Assembly (NCBI RefSeq): GCF_001613405.1
Contig: NZ_BDCH01000014.1
Coordinates: 310,001-374,000, forward strand
Length of the DNA: 64,000 nucleotides
DNA from: Nocardia crassostreae
GTDB lineage: Bacteria > Actinomycetota > Actinomycetes > Mycobacteriales > Mycobacteriaceae
Direction: 5' to 3'
Positions 45,030 to 52,935 of the stretch are shown here, one piece after another. The position numbers were made by a program, and so were the translations under genes. Numbering within the stretch: position 1 is the first letter of the stretch; every line of letters starts with the position of its first letter. The notes below the pieces were generated by a model. The model made no database searches. It was not told the DNA's origin and saw only the letters and a list, made by a program, of their open reading frames with translations.

Positions 45030-45536
45030 GTGAACCATGTGCTGACCAGTGGACGGCTGAGTTTGCGGCCTGCGAACGCGCAGGACGAGTCCGCGTTGCT
45101 TCGGCATTGGACCGATCCGGACGTGCGCGAGTATCTGTTCGATGGGAGCATGCTGGCGGCAGGGGAGATCGCCGACGCGATCGGGGGCAGTGTGCGCAGT
45201 TTTGCGGCCGAGGGGTACGGGATCTGGGTGCTGCGGCAGCGGGATTCCGGCGAGTTGGTCGGGGTGGCGGGGTTGCGGCCGTTGGATGAGCTCGGGCTCG
45301 AGGTGTTCTACAGTCTGGAGCCGCGCGCCTGGGTGCGGGGATACGCGACCGAGGCGGCGCTCGCGGTAATCGATTACGGGCTCGGTTAACTCGGGCTGCC
45401 GCATGTGCTCGCGGAGGTCGACGAGGGCAACGCCGCCTCGATCGCGGTGGTCGAGCGACTCGGGATGACACCGTTCGAGGTGGTGCCCGGACTGCTCGGG
45501 CCGATGACCCGGTACCGGGTGACGCACCAGCGGTGA
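45030..45536 (+). pseudogene. GNAT acetyltransferase interrupted by an in-frame TAA
   Basis: The frame encodes a RimJ-like N-acetyltransferase: TSGRLSLRPANAQDESALLR, then a GIWVLRQRDSGELVGVAGLR strand and EPRAWVRGYATEAALAVIDY acetyl-CoA loop. At 45387-45389 a TAA stops it after 119 codons. The same frame continues without a gap as LGLPHVLAEVDEGNAASIAV then VERLGMTPFEVV to a TGA at 45534, the normal end of such proteins (168 residues). One base change would repair it. The truncated product lacks the last strands of the fold, so it should be inactive. Confidence 0.85.
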
Positions 45537-45810
45537 CGCACTTGCGGTGACGTGATCGGGGGGACGCGCCAGCGCAGTGACGGGGTCAGATGACGCACCA
45601 GCGTGGCAACGTGATCGGGAGTCGCACCACCGGGGCGACGTAGTCTCGGGGCTTGCATCAGCGGGCACCGCGGCGAGCTGTTGCAGAGTTCGGTGAATCG
45701 GTCGGGCCGACGGTTTCCCGCGAGCCGTCCGCGATTTTTCGGCAAACTTCTTTACGGTGGTGGGCGCTCCGCTGTCATGGAACTGCCCGACTGCCCGAAG
45801 GAGTCGTCGA

Positions 45811-46956
45811 ATGCCGTGTGTACGCGCTGTATCCGTTGCTGGTGTGCTGGCTGCGTTGGTGGTGAGCGGGCCCGGCTGGTTTGCGGCGCCTGCGGCTGCG
45901 GACATTGTCGAGGTGTTGTGCACCGCGTCCGCGCAATCGTGCAGCGTGATGCCGTTGCGGCCTGCGCCCGCCGCGATTCCGGCGCCCACGGGGGCGTATC
46001 AGGTGGGGCGGATCGATGCGCGGGTGGCGGCGGGCGGGCGGGAGCTCATGGTGTCGGCGTGGTATCCGGCGGTGGCGGGCTCGGCGCCCGCGCCGTATCT
46101 GCCCGCCGGGACGATGGCGGGGCGCGCGCATATCGCGTGGCAGGCCTCGAACTTGTTGCCCGCGTTGGCGGCCGCGCCGTTGGTTGCCGCAACGGCACCG
46201 GCCGCGTGGGGCGCGACGGTCGATCCGGCGGCGGGGCGACTGCCCGTGCTGGTCTGGTCGCCGGGATTGGGCACGCCGCGCTGGCTGGGGTCGGGGCTGG
46301 CGGCCGATCTCGCGTCCAAGGGGTGGCTGGTGGTGACCGTCGATCACACCGGTGAATCACCGGTGGTCGAATTCCCCGGCGAGCGCATCGTTGTCGGGCA
46401 ACCGGTGAACATCGCGGATCGCGAGGCCATGCGGCGCGCGCTGGAAACCCGCGTCGGCGATGTGCGCCTGGTGCTCGACAGTCTGCCCGCCCTGCCGGGA
46501 GTCGGCGCTCGCATCGACCCGGAACGTATTGCGGCGGCGGGGCATTCGTACGGCGGGTACACCGCGGTGCTGGCGGCGGCGCGCGACGAGCGGGTGCGCG
46601 CGGCCGTGGTGCTCGACGGGTCCGTGGCCTTCCTCGAGCCCAGCGAGCTCGAGCACGCCGGGGTGAATCGCCCCGTGCTGGTGCTGGCGGCCGGGGATAT
46701 GGTGCACGCGAGCTGGATCAGCTTCGGGCAGTCGACGCCCGGACCGTTCGCCCTGGCGACGATTCGCGCGGGCGCGCACTACGTCTCGACCGATCTGCCC
46801 GCCCTGGGCGGCACCCCGATGCTGTGCGGCACCGTGGCGCCCGAGCGGACCGCCACCATTACGCGCGCGGTGACGGCCGGATTCCTCGACAAATGGTTGC
46901 GCGGCGGGCCGGAAGACTACGGCGCGTGGCCCGAACTCGATTGGCGCACACGCTGA
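45811..46956 (+). CDS. Secreted alpha/beta-hydrolase (PAF-acetylhydrolase/lipase-like)
   Basis: 381 residues. A signal peptide (VAGVLAALVVSGPGWF then AAPAAA) starts at the ATG at 45811, which follows AAGGAG. The mature protein has the oxyanion region LVWSPGLGTPRWLGSGLAAD near 155 and the nucleophile elbow GHSYGGYTA near 248 (Ser), and a likely catalytic His in AGAHYVSTDL. This resembles bacterial PAF-acetylhydrolase and cutinase-like lipases. It is likely exported; the substrate is probably an ester. A degenerate GACGCACCAG-type repeat stretch lies between it and the GNAT remnant. Confidence 0.85.
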   Translation: MPCVRAVSVAGVLAALVVSGPGWFAAPAAADIVEVLCTASAQSCSVMPLRPAPAAIPAPTGAYQVGRIDARVAAGGRELMVSAWYPAVAGSAPAPYLPAGTMAGRAHIAWQASNLLPALAAAPLVAATAPAAWGATVDPAAGRLPVLVWSPGLGTPRWLGSGLAADLASKGWLVVTVDHTGESPVVEFPGERIVVGQPVNIADREAMRRALETRVGDVRLVLDSLPALPGVGARIDPERIAAAGHSYGGYTAVLAAARDERVRAAVVLDGSVAFLEPSELEHAGVNRPVLVLAAGDMVHASWISFGQSTPGPFALATIRAGAHYVSTDLPALGGTPMLCGTVAPERTATITRAVTAGFLDKWLRGGPEDYGAWPELDWRTR

Positions 46957-47088
46957 ACTGGGGTTTCACTCGATCCGAAACTTTTTTCAGAATTCTTCGC
47001 CGAGTATGTCGAGACCGCGCGACTCGCTCCGACCAAGAGGCAGAACACCCCACCACCCGGGGAACGAAAAACCTCACAGGAGCACACC

Positions 47089-47526
47089 ATGAACATCGTC
47101 AAGAACACCAAGGTCAAGAGCGTCGGCGCCGTCCTCGGCGGACTGGCGGTCGCTGCGATCGCCTCCTCGGCCGTCGATTCGGTGCTACAAGCCACCGGCG
47201 CCCTGCCCACCGGCCACATCTACGCCTCGGTGCCGATGGTCCTCACCGTCGTCACCTACCGCACCGTCTTCAACGTGCTCGGCGCCTACGTCGCCGCACG
47301 CCTCGCCCCGGCCCGCCCGCTGGCCCACGCGCTCGGACTCGGCATCTTCGGTTCGATCGGTTCTCTCGTCACGGCCATCGCGACCTGGAACATGGAGATC
47401 GGCCCGCACTACTACCCGCTGACCCTCGCCGCCCTGGGCGTCCCGGCCGCCTACGCGGGCGCGACACTCGCCGCCCGCCACCGGGTCCGCGCCACTGCAC
47501 CGGTGGTCGCCCCGGCCCTGGCCTGA
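47089..47526 (+). CDS. Small four-helix membrane protein
   Basis: 145 residues with four hydrophobic segments: GAVLGGLAVAAIASSAVDSV, YASVPMVLTVVTYRTVFNVL, LGLGIFGSIGSLVTAIATW, and YPLTLAALGVPAAYAGATLA. The pattern is common in actinobacterial hypothetical membrane proteins. An ATG at 47089 has AGGAG upstream. No function can be assigned. A terminator hairpin follows. Confidence 0.75.
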   Translation: MNIVKNTKVKSVGAVLGGLAVAAIASSAVDSVLQATGALPTGHIYASVPMVLTVVTYRTVFNVLGAYVAARLAPARPLAHALGLGIFGSIGSLVTAIATWNMEIGPHYYPLTLAALGVPAAYAGATLAARHRVRATAPVVAPALA

Positions 47527-47545
47527 CGCGACGCGTCCCGCGCTC

Positions 47546-47577
47546 CGAATCCGCCGAGCGCCCGCTCGGCGGATTCG
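47546..47577. terminator. Hairpin terminator between convergent genes
   Basis: 15-base perfect arms 47546-47560 and 47563-47577 (CGAATCCGCCGAGCG) around CC, just before the stop of the pentapeptide gene at 47583, so it can serve both genes. Confidence 0.8.
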
Positions 47578-47582
47578 CCGCG

Positions 47583-48227
47583 TCAGTCCTCGACGCGCAG
47601 CCCGGCGGCCGCAGCGAAGGCGGGCGCCAACTCCATCAACTGGCCACTGTCCACGATCGCGCCGCGCAGCGATTCGATCCCGCCCGACACCGTGAGCATG
47701 GCGGCCCCGCGGAAATCGACCTTGCTCAGCACCGTCTTGTTCATCAGCAGGCCCTGCACCCTCGATCCGGGGAAGGTCACCGAGGTCAGTCGCGCCTCGC
47801 CGAAGTCCACGTCGCGCAGCATGCAATCACGGAAGACGACGTCCTTGAGGGTGGCGGACCGGAAGTTCACCGCGTCGAGCTTGCAGCCGACGAAGGTGAC
47901 CCGGCGGATCGCACCGGACACGATCTCGACCCCGGACCAGGCGCTGTCGATGATCTCCGCGTCCAGCCAGTTGCTGTCCCCGAGCGCGGTACCCGCCATG
48001 TTCAGCTGGCGGAACCAGACATCGGAGAACCGGCTGTGCGAGAGGTTGCCGCCGACGAAGTTCAGGCCGGTGCCCACCGACTCGTTGAACCGCAGGTGGC
48101 GGAGTTCGGGATGGGTGAACTCGCGGCCATCGATCCGCACGCAGTCGTATTCGCCCTCGATCCGCAACTCACCCTCGAACGGTTCGACGAAACGGGCATA
48201 GGGCAGATCCTCGAAGGCAGTCGGCAT
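47583..48227 (-). CDS. Pentapeptide-repeat protein
   Basis: 214 residues, mostly a right-handed beta-helix built of five-residue repeats with a Leu/Phe or Val at the central position (HLRFNESVGTGLNFVGGNLS, NFRSATLKDVVFRDCMLRDV). The repeats run from about residue 42 to 195, roughly 30 units. Similar proteins such as MfpA and Qnr mimic DNA and protect gyrase; this one has a different end and no clear MfpA signature, so I do not assign that role. Its start is the ATG at 48227. Confidence 0.85.
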   Translation of the reverse strand: MPTAFEDLPYARFVEPFEGELRIEGEYDCVRIDGREFTHPELRHLRFNESVGTGLNFVGGNLSHSRFSDVWFRQLNMAGTALGDSNWLDAEIIDSAWSGVEIVSGAIRRVTFVGCKLDAVNFRSATLKDVVFRDCMLRDVDFGEARLTSVTFPGSRVQGLLMNKTVLSKVDFRGAAMLTVSGGIESLRGAIVDSGQLMELAPAFAAAAGLRVED

Positions 48228-48259
48228 TCCTCGGCCTTAACCCGGCTCACCGACCACGT

Positions 48260-48934
48260 TCAGAGCCGCCGGACCCGTGTGATCCAGGCCGCGAAATCGG
48301 CGAACCCCTCCGGCGACACCGCGAGCCCGCCGATCTGTTCCGGGGTCGCATCCCCCGCCCGGCCGCGATACCGAGCGGCTTCCAGGGACTCCAATTGCCA
48401 TCCCGCCCCGAAGGATTCGCGAATCACCTCGGCCCCGATGCGCGGTCCGATGCCCGGCTCGGCAGTCGACAAGGCCAGCATGTGCACCACCCCGCCCGGC
48501 TTGACCACCGCGCCCAGGCTGCGCACATACGCCGCCCGCAACTCGGGCTCGGCCCCGAACACATGGAACAGCGCACTGTCGACGACGGTGTCGAACACCG
48601 GCGCGGAACCTGCCGGATCACCCGCGAGATCGGCCCGCCGCCCCAGTTCGAGCGCGTCGGCCACCTCGAACCGCGCCTGCGGAACCCCTTGGGACTCGGC
48701 GTTCCCGCGCGCGTAGTCGACCGCGCTCGGCGACAGGTCCAACCCCGTCACGTCGTAGCCGAGCCGGGTCAGCAGGATGGTGTGCTCCCCCGCCCCGGCG
48801 CCCGGATCGAGCACCCGGCCGCGAATGGCCCCCTGCCGTTCCAGCGCGACGATGGCGGGCTGCGGCTGCCCGATCACCCACGGTGCGGTGTCGTTGTCGT
48901 ACACGGTGTTCCAGAATTCTGCGGATCGCGTCAT
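48260..48934 (-). CDS. SAM-dependent methyltransferase
   Basis: 224 residues, class I fold. Motif I is VLDPGAGAGEHTILL near residue 42, motif II GLDLSPSAVDYARGNAES near 64, and a post-motif DTVVDSALFHVFGAEPELR near 113 where a Tyr/Cys-containing small-molecule methyltransferase (thiopurine/tellurite-like) has its acceptor site. The start ATG at 48934 follows GGTGGGGAT. Substrate unknown; it is 38 bases from the TetR stop and in the same direction. Confidence 0.85.
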   Translation of the reverse strand: MTRSAEFWNTVYDNDTAPWVIGQPQPAIVALERQGAIRGRVLDPGAGAGEHTILLTRLGYDVTGLDLSPSAVDYARGNAESQGVPQARFEVADALELGRRADLAGDPAGSAPVFDTVVDSALFHVFGAEPELRAAYVRSLGAVVKPGGVVHMLALSTAEPGIGPRIGAEVIRESFGAGWQLESLEAARYRGRAGDATPEQIGGLAVSPEGFADFAAWITRVRRL

Positions 48935-48971
48935 ATCCCCACCATGCAACCTCGAGTCCACTCGAGGTCAA

Positions 48972-49553
48972 CTAGCGCGGCGGCAGATAGCACCGCAGCA
49001 GCACCGCCAGCTGGGTCCGCGCGTCGTCGAAGGGCAGGCTCGATTTGAGCGCCCGGCTCTGCACGATCGCCCCCTCGATCACCGACAGCAGCAGTCCTGC
49101 CACCGAGCACGCCGTCGACCGCTCGATCCCGGCCGCCACCAGCCCGTCCGCGAGCCGCGCGGTCCATTCCGCGAACGCTTGCCCCGCCGCCGACTGCACC
49201 GCCGGATCCAGCTCGTCGAGCGCGGCCGCCATCATGAACGATCCGGCCCGGTAGTCGCTGGATTCGAGCTGCCCGCGCCAGAACCCGAGCAGCTCCTCGA
49301 GCCAGGTCTCCGGCGTGGCCGCCTTCGGCAGGGCGTCGGCCATCCGGCTCACGTGCTGGTACACCAGCCTCGACACGATCCGGGTGGCCGCCTCCACGAG
49401 TTCGCCCTTGCCCGCCGGGAAGTGCTGATACAGCGAATTCCGGGAGGCGCTGCTGCGTTTGAGCAGTTCACTGAGCCCGGCGGCGTGCACGCCGTGCTCC
49501 TGGACGGTGGCGATGGTGCTCGCGATCAATCGGGCGCGCGGTCCGGCGGCCAT
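48972..49553 (-). CDS. TetR-family regulator
   Basis: 193 residues with a TetR helix-turn-helix (GVHAAGLSELLKRSSASRNS then LYQHFPAGKGELVEAAT) and an all-helical ligand domain. The C-domain with FWRGQLESSDYRAGSFMMAA resembles the LmrA/YxaF group. The start is the ATG at 49553, with GGAGGAGA just upstream. Its own operators are probably the GTGAACCGATCGG sites in the divergent promoter, so it should repress itself and the KAS III gene. Confidence 0.92.
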   Translation of the reverse strand: MAAGPRARLIASTIATVQEHGVHAAGLSELLKRSSASRNSLYQHFPAGKGELVEAATRIVSRLVYQHVSRMADALPKAATPETWLEELLGFWRGQLESSDYRAGSFMMAAALDELDPAVQSAAGQAFAEWTARLADGLVAAGIERSTACSVAGLLLSVIEGAIVQSRALKSSLPFDDARTQLAVLLRCYLPPR

Positions 49554-49576
49554 GGATCATCTCCTCCAACCCTTGT

Positions 49577-49629
49577 GTGAACCGATCGGTCCATGTTAAA
49601 CGTTATCCCGTGTGAACCGATCGGTTCAC
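49577..49629. promoter_or_regulatory. Tandem TetR operators
   Basis: Two palindromes: an imperfect 18-mer at 49577-49594 (GTGAACCGATCGGTCCAT) and a perfect one at 49612-49629 (GTGAACCGATCGGTTCAC), 35 bases apart. One is close to each divergent start, which fits control of both by the TetR protein. Confidence 0.85.
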
Positions 49630-49644
49630 CACGGAGAGGAACCC

Positions 49645-50682
49645 ATGCCCGCGACCATTGCCACCGCCACCCCGGTCACCCATGCCGCGCTGCTCGGCCT
49701 CGGGGCCTACCGCCCGCGCCGGATCGTCCCCAATGCCGAGATCGTCGACGCCATCGATTCCTCCGACGAGTGGATCCAGACCCGCTCGGGCATTGCCGCG
49801 CGCCGCTGGGCCGGTGACGACGAGACCATCGTGTCCATGAGCGTGGCCGCGGCCCGCGACGCGCTGACGGCCGCGGGGGTGACGACCGAGCAGATCGACG
49901 CGGTGGTGCTGGCCACGTCCTCGCAGATGGTGCTGGGCCCCTCGGCGGGTGCGGTGGTGGCCACCGAACTCGGTATGCACGACACCGCCGCCTACGATGT
50001 CTCGGCCGGTTGCGCCGGATTCTGCTACGCGCTCGGCAATGCCGCGAGCCTGGTGCGCGCGGGCCAGGCCCGGCACGTGCTGGTGATCGGCGTGGAGCGG
50101 CTCTCGGATCTGCTGGATCCGACCGACCGCACCTGCGCGTTCATCTTCGCCGACGGGGCGGGCGCGGTGGTGGTGGGACCGGCCGAGGCCGAGGGTATCG
50201 GGCCGACCGCGTGGGGCTCGGACGGCAGCCAGACCGCGGCCATCAAGCAGGACAAGGATTTTCAGCAGTATTTCGCCGAGGTCGCGGCGGCCGAGGCGAG
50301 CGGCGGGACTTCCGTGCGGCCCTATATCCGGATGAACGGGTCGGCGGTGTTCCGCTGGGCCGTCACGTTTCTGGAGAAGGCGTGCCGGGATGCCCTCGAT
50401 CGGGCCGGGGTCGGCGTCGAGGATCTCGACGCGTTCGTGCCGCATCAGGCCAATGGGCGTATCACCGACGCGCTGACCCGAGCGCTGCACATGCCCGACT
50501 CGGTCGCGGTGGCCCGGGATATCGTCGAGACCGGGAACACCAGTGCGGCCTCCATTCCCATGGCCATGGAGCAGCTGCTGCGCACGGGCGCGGCCAAGCC
50601 CGGCGATACCGCACTGCTGCTGGGATTCGGTGCGGGGCTGGCCTATGCGGGTCAGGTCGTGCGGCTGCCCGCGGTTGTCTGA
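49645..50682 (+). CDS. 3-oxoacyl-ACP synthase III family protein
   Basis: 345 residues. KAS III condenses an acyl-CoA with malonyl-ACP. The catalytic triad is intact: Cys123 in VSAGCAGFCYAL, His in VPHQANGRI near 262, and Asn in ETGNTSAASIP near 292. The substrate-binding DEWIQTRSGIAARRW is present. GGAGAGGA precedes the ATG at 49645. No other fatty-acid-synthesis genes are near, so it likely makes an unusual starter or works in a minor pathway controlled by the TetR gene. It ends in a strong terminator. Confidence 0.9.
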   Translation: MPATIATATPVTHAALLGLGAYRPRRIVPNAEIVDAIDSSDEWIQTRSGIAARRWAGDDETIVSMSVAAARDALTAAGVTTEQIDAVVLATSSQMVLGPSAGAVVATELGMHDTAAYDVSAGCAGFCYALGNAASLVRAGQARHVLVIGVERLSDLLDPTDRTCAFIFADGAGAVVVGPAEAEGIGPTAWGSDGSQTAAIKQDKDFQQYFAEVAAAEASGGTSVRPYIRMNGSAVFRWAVTFLEKACRDALDRAGVGVEDLDAFVPHQANGRITDALTRALHMPDSVAVARDIVETGNTSAASIPMAMEQLLRTGAAKPGDTALLLGFGAGLAYAGQVVRLPAVV

Positions 50683-50689
50683 GCGGATG

Positions 50690-50727
50690 GCCGCGGCGGC
50701 CCGGTGATCGCATCGGGCCGCCGCGGC
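50690..50727. terminator. Bidirectional hairpin terminator
   Basis: 14-base perfect arms 50690-50703 (GCCGCGGCGGCCCG) and 50714-50727, loop of 10 bases, between the convergent ends of the KAS III and epoxide hydrolase genes. Confidence 0.85.
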
Positions 50728-50731
50728 AGGC

Positions 50732-51856
50732 TCAGGCCAAGGGGCCGAAGAACTTCCGCAGATCCCCCGCGAGGAGCTGCGGCGCCTCCATGGCCGGGAA
50801 GTGCAGGCCCCGTTCGAATTCCGTCCAATGCGCGCCCTCCGGGGGCGCGACCACCCGGCGCACGGTCTCGTCCGCGCCGAAGACCGCGTATCCCTCGGGA
50901 ACCTGCGCGGGCGCGCCCCAATCGTGGGAGTGCGCCTGCTCGTAGAGCGTGTGCGCGGCGCTGACGCCGGAGCCGGTGAACCAGTACAGGCTCACGGTGG
51001 TGAGCATCTGATCGCGATCGATCGGCAGATCGGTCCAGACCTCGAAACTCTCGGCGATCCACGACAATTGGAAGATCGGCGAGTCGGCCAGGCCGTAGCC
51101 GACGTTCTGCGGGCGGCTGTTCTGGATGGCGAGGTAGCCCGAGCCCTCCCGCCGGAATTCCTCCATGCGGGACAGGATCACCTTGTCCACCGGATCATTG
51201 GAATCCAGCCGATCGGCCATACCGGGCAGGAAGGTGGCCGTGGCCGCCGCGGTCATGGGATCGGTCACCACGTGCAGGCCCATGACATTCGCACCGGCCA
51301 GGCCCGCGACCGCCCCGGACACCCCGGCGCCGACATCTCCGGCGTGCAGGCCGTAGCGCTCGTAGCCGAGGCGGCGCATGAGCTCGACCCAGGCCCACGC
51401 CATGCGCGACATGGTCCAGCCGGTCGCGGACAAGGGCGTCGAGAGCGTGTATCCCGGCAGGGACGGCGCCACCACGTGGAAGGCCTGGCCCTCGGCCGGA
51501 TTCACCAGCAGGTCGATGAGATTCAGGAATTCCGCGACCGAGCTCGGATAGCCGTGGGTGATCAGCAGCGGCTTGGCGTCCGGGTGTTCGGAGCGCAGGT
51601 GCAGGAAGTGGATGTGCTGGCCGTCGATCTCGGTGGTGAACTGAGGGAAGGCATTCAGCTTGGCTTCCTGTGCGCGCCAGTCGAATTCGTTGTGCCAGTG
51701 GTCGGCGAGCTCCTTCAGGTAATCGAGGGGGATGCCGCGCTCCCACCCGATTCCGGGCAGGGTGGCCGCCCAGCGGGTGCGATCGAGGCGGTCGTGCAGG
51801 TCGTCGATATCGGACTGCGGGATGTCGAGGCGGAAGGGGCGAATCTCGGTGCTCAT
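50732..51856 (-). CDS. Epoxide hydrolase, EHN family
   Basis: 374 residues. An N-terminal epoxide-hydrolase domain (IRPFRLDIPQSDIDDLHDRL) is followed by the alpha/beta hydrolase core: oxyanion loop LLITHGYPSSVAEFL near 96-110, nucleophile Asp in HAGDVGAGVSG near 173, and a C-terminal AHWTEFERGLHFPAMEAP containing the catalytic His region. It converts epoxides to diols. The start is the ATG at 51856. Its divergent neighbour is a WYL-type regulator, and the short spacer carries an inverted repeat. Confidence 0.9.
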   Translation of the reverse strand: MSTEIRPFRLDIPQSDIDDLHDRLDRTRWAATLPGIGWERGIPLDYLKELADHWHNEFDWRAQEAKLNAFPQFTTEIDGQHIHFLHLRSEHPDAKPLLITHGYPSSVAEFLNLIDLLVNPAEGQAFHVVAPSLPGYTLSTPLSATGWTMSRMAWAWVELMRRLGYERYGLHAGDVGAGVSGAVAGLAGANVMGLHVVTDPMTAAATATFLPGMADRLDSNDPVDKVILSRMEEFRREGSGYLAIQNSRPQNVGYGLADSPIFQLSWIAESFEVWTDLPIDRDQMLTTVSLYWFTGSGVSAAHTLYEQAHSHDWGAPAQVPEGYAVFGADETVRRVVAPPEGAHWTEFERGLHFPAMEAPQLLAGDLRKFFGPLA

Positions 51857-51931
51857 CAGAATGATTCCTCTCGATCAGCGCTGGCGGATCACGCGCTTTT
51901 CATGCTGTCAGGAAGAACTCTAGAAACAATT

Positions 51932-51950
51932 GCGGAAAGTTCCGTTCCGC
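51932..51950. promoter_or_regulatory. Candidate operator between the epoxide hydrolase and WYL genes
   Basis: GCGGAA (51932-51937) and TTCCGC (51945-51950) form a 6-base inverted repeat with a 7-base spacer, with another TTCC word inside it, in the divergent promoter. A WYL/DeoR-type dimer could bind here. Confidence 0.45.
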
Positions 51951-51972
51951 GTTTGCGCGCTAATCTCGAGGA

Positions 51973-52935
51973 ATGCTGGAAACCTCCGCCCGCCTGCTCC
52001 GCCTGCTGTCGCTGTTGCAGGCTCGCCGCGATTGGACCGGGCCGGAGCTGGCGGACAGACTTCAGGTCACCACCCGCACCGTCCGCAATGACATCGAGCG
52101 GCTGCGCGAACTCGGGTATCCGGTCCAGGCGCGCCCGGGCGTGACCGGCGGTTACCGCCTCGGCGCGGGCGGCACGCTGCCCCCGCTGCTGCTCGACGAT
52201 GAGGAAGCCGTCGCGGTCGCCCTTGGATTACGCACCGCCGCAACCGGTTCCATCACCGGTATCGAGGAAACCTCGCTGCGCGCCCTGACCAAACTGCAGC
52301 AGATCCTGCCCTCCCGGCTGCGCCACCGCGTCGACGCCTTTCAGCACGCCCTGCCCATTCCCGCCCGCGGCCCTCGCGTCGATCCCGCCACGCTGACCCT
52401 GCTCGCCGCGGCCTGCCGCGACCGCGAGCGGCTGCATTTCAACTACCGCGCCCACTCCGGGGCCACCGCCCGCCGCTCGGTGGAGCCCTACCGCCTGCTC
52501 GATCACCGCCAGCGCTGGTATCTGTTCGCCTGGGATTCCGACCGCGCCGACTGGCGCACCTTCCGCGTCGACCGTATCCAGCCGGGTACCCCCACCGGTC
52601 CGCGATTCACTCCGCGACCCCTGCCGCCCGATGCCGAGATCACCGCCCGCGCGGAGCGCGGAATCGGCGAGGCCGCATGGCATTTCCGCGCCACCGTCAT
52701 CGTGCACGCCTCCGCCGCGCACGTCCGCGACCGCCTGCCGATCCCCGCCGATATCGAACCCCTCGACGAGCACCGCTGCCGCTTCCGCCCGGGCTCGGAC
52801 CACCCGTACCAGTTGGCTCTCTACCTCGGCATGCTGGACGCGGACTTCGAGATCGTCGACTCACCGGAACTGGCCGCGGCCATCCACACCCTCATCGCCC
52901 GCTACCAGCGCGCCGTCGTCCGCCCCATCGAATAG
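51973..52935 (+). CDS. WYL-domain transcriptional regulator (YafY-like)
   Basis: 320 residues. The N-terminal winged helix (ELADRLQVTTRTVRNDIERL, residues 25-45) is the HTH_11/DeoR type; the middle has LHFNYRAHSGATARRSVEPY and WYLFAWDSDRADWRTFRVDR, the WYL ligand domain, and a C-terminal WCX-like extension. It faces the epoxide hydrolase gene and likely controls it. It is convergent with the AfsR-like gene; the two overlap by about 75 bases at their 3' ends. Confidence 0.9.
   Translation: MLETSARLLRLLSLLQARRDWTGPELADRLQVTTRTVRNDIERLRELGYPVQARPGVTGGYRLGAGGTLPPLLLDDEEAVAVALGLRTAATGSITGIEETSLRALTKLQQILPSRLRHRVDAFQHALPIPARGPRVDPATLTLLAAACRDRERLHFNYRAHSGATARRSVEPYRLLDHRQRWYLFAWDSDRADWRTFRVDRIQPGTPTGPRFTPRPLPPDAEITARAERGIGEAAWHFRATVIVHASAAHVRDRLPIPADIEPLDEHRCRFRPGSDHPYQLALYLGMLDADFEIVDSPELAAAIHTLIARYQRAVVRPIE

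Noticed and set aside
44689..45033. A 114-codon open frame upstream of the GNAT remnant
   Set aside because: Composition is Pro/Arg/Thr/His-rich with no family-like segment or ribosome site.
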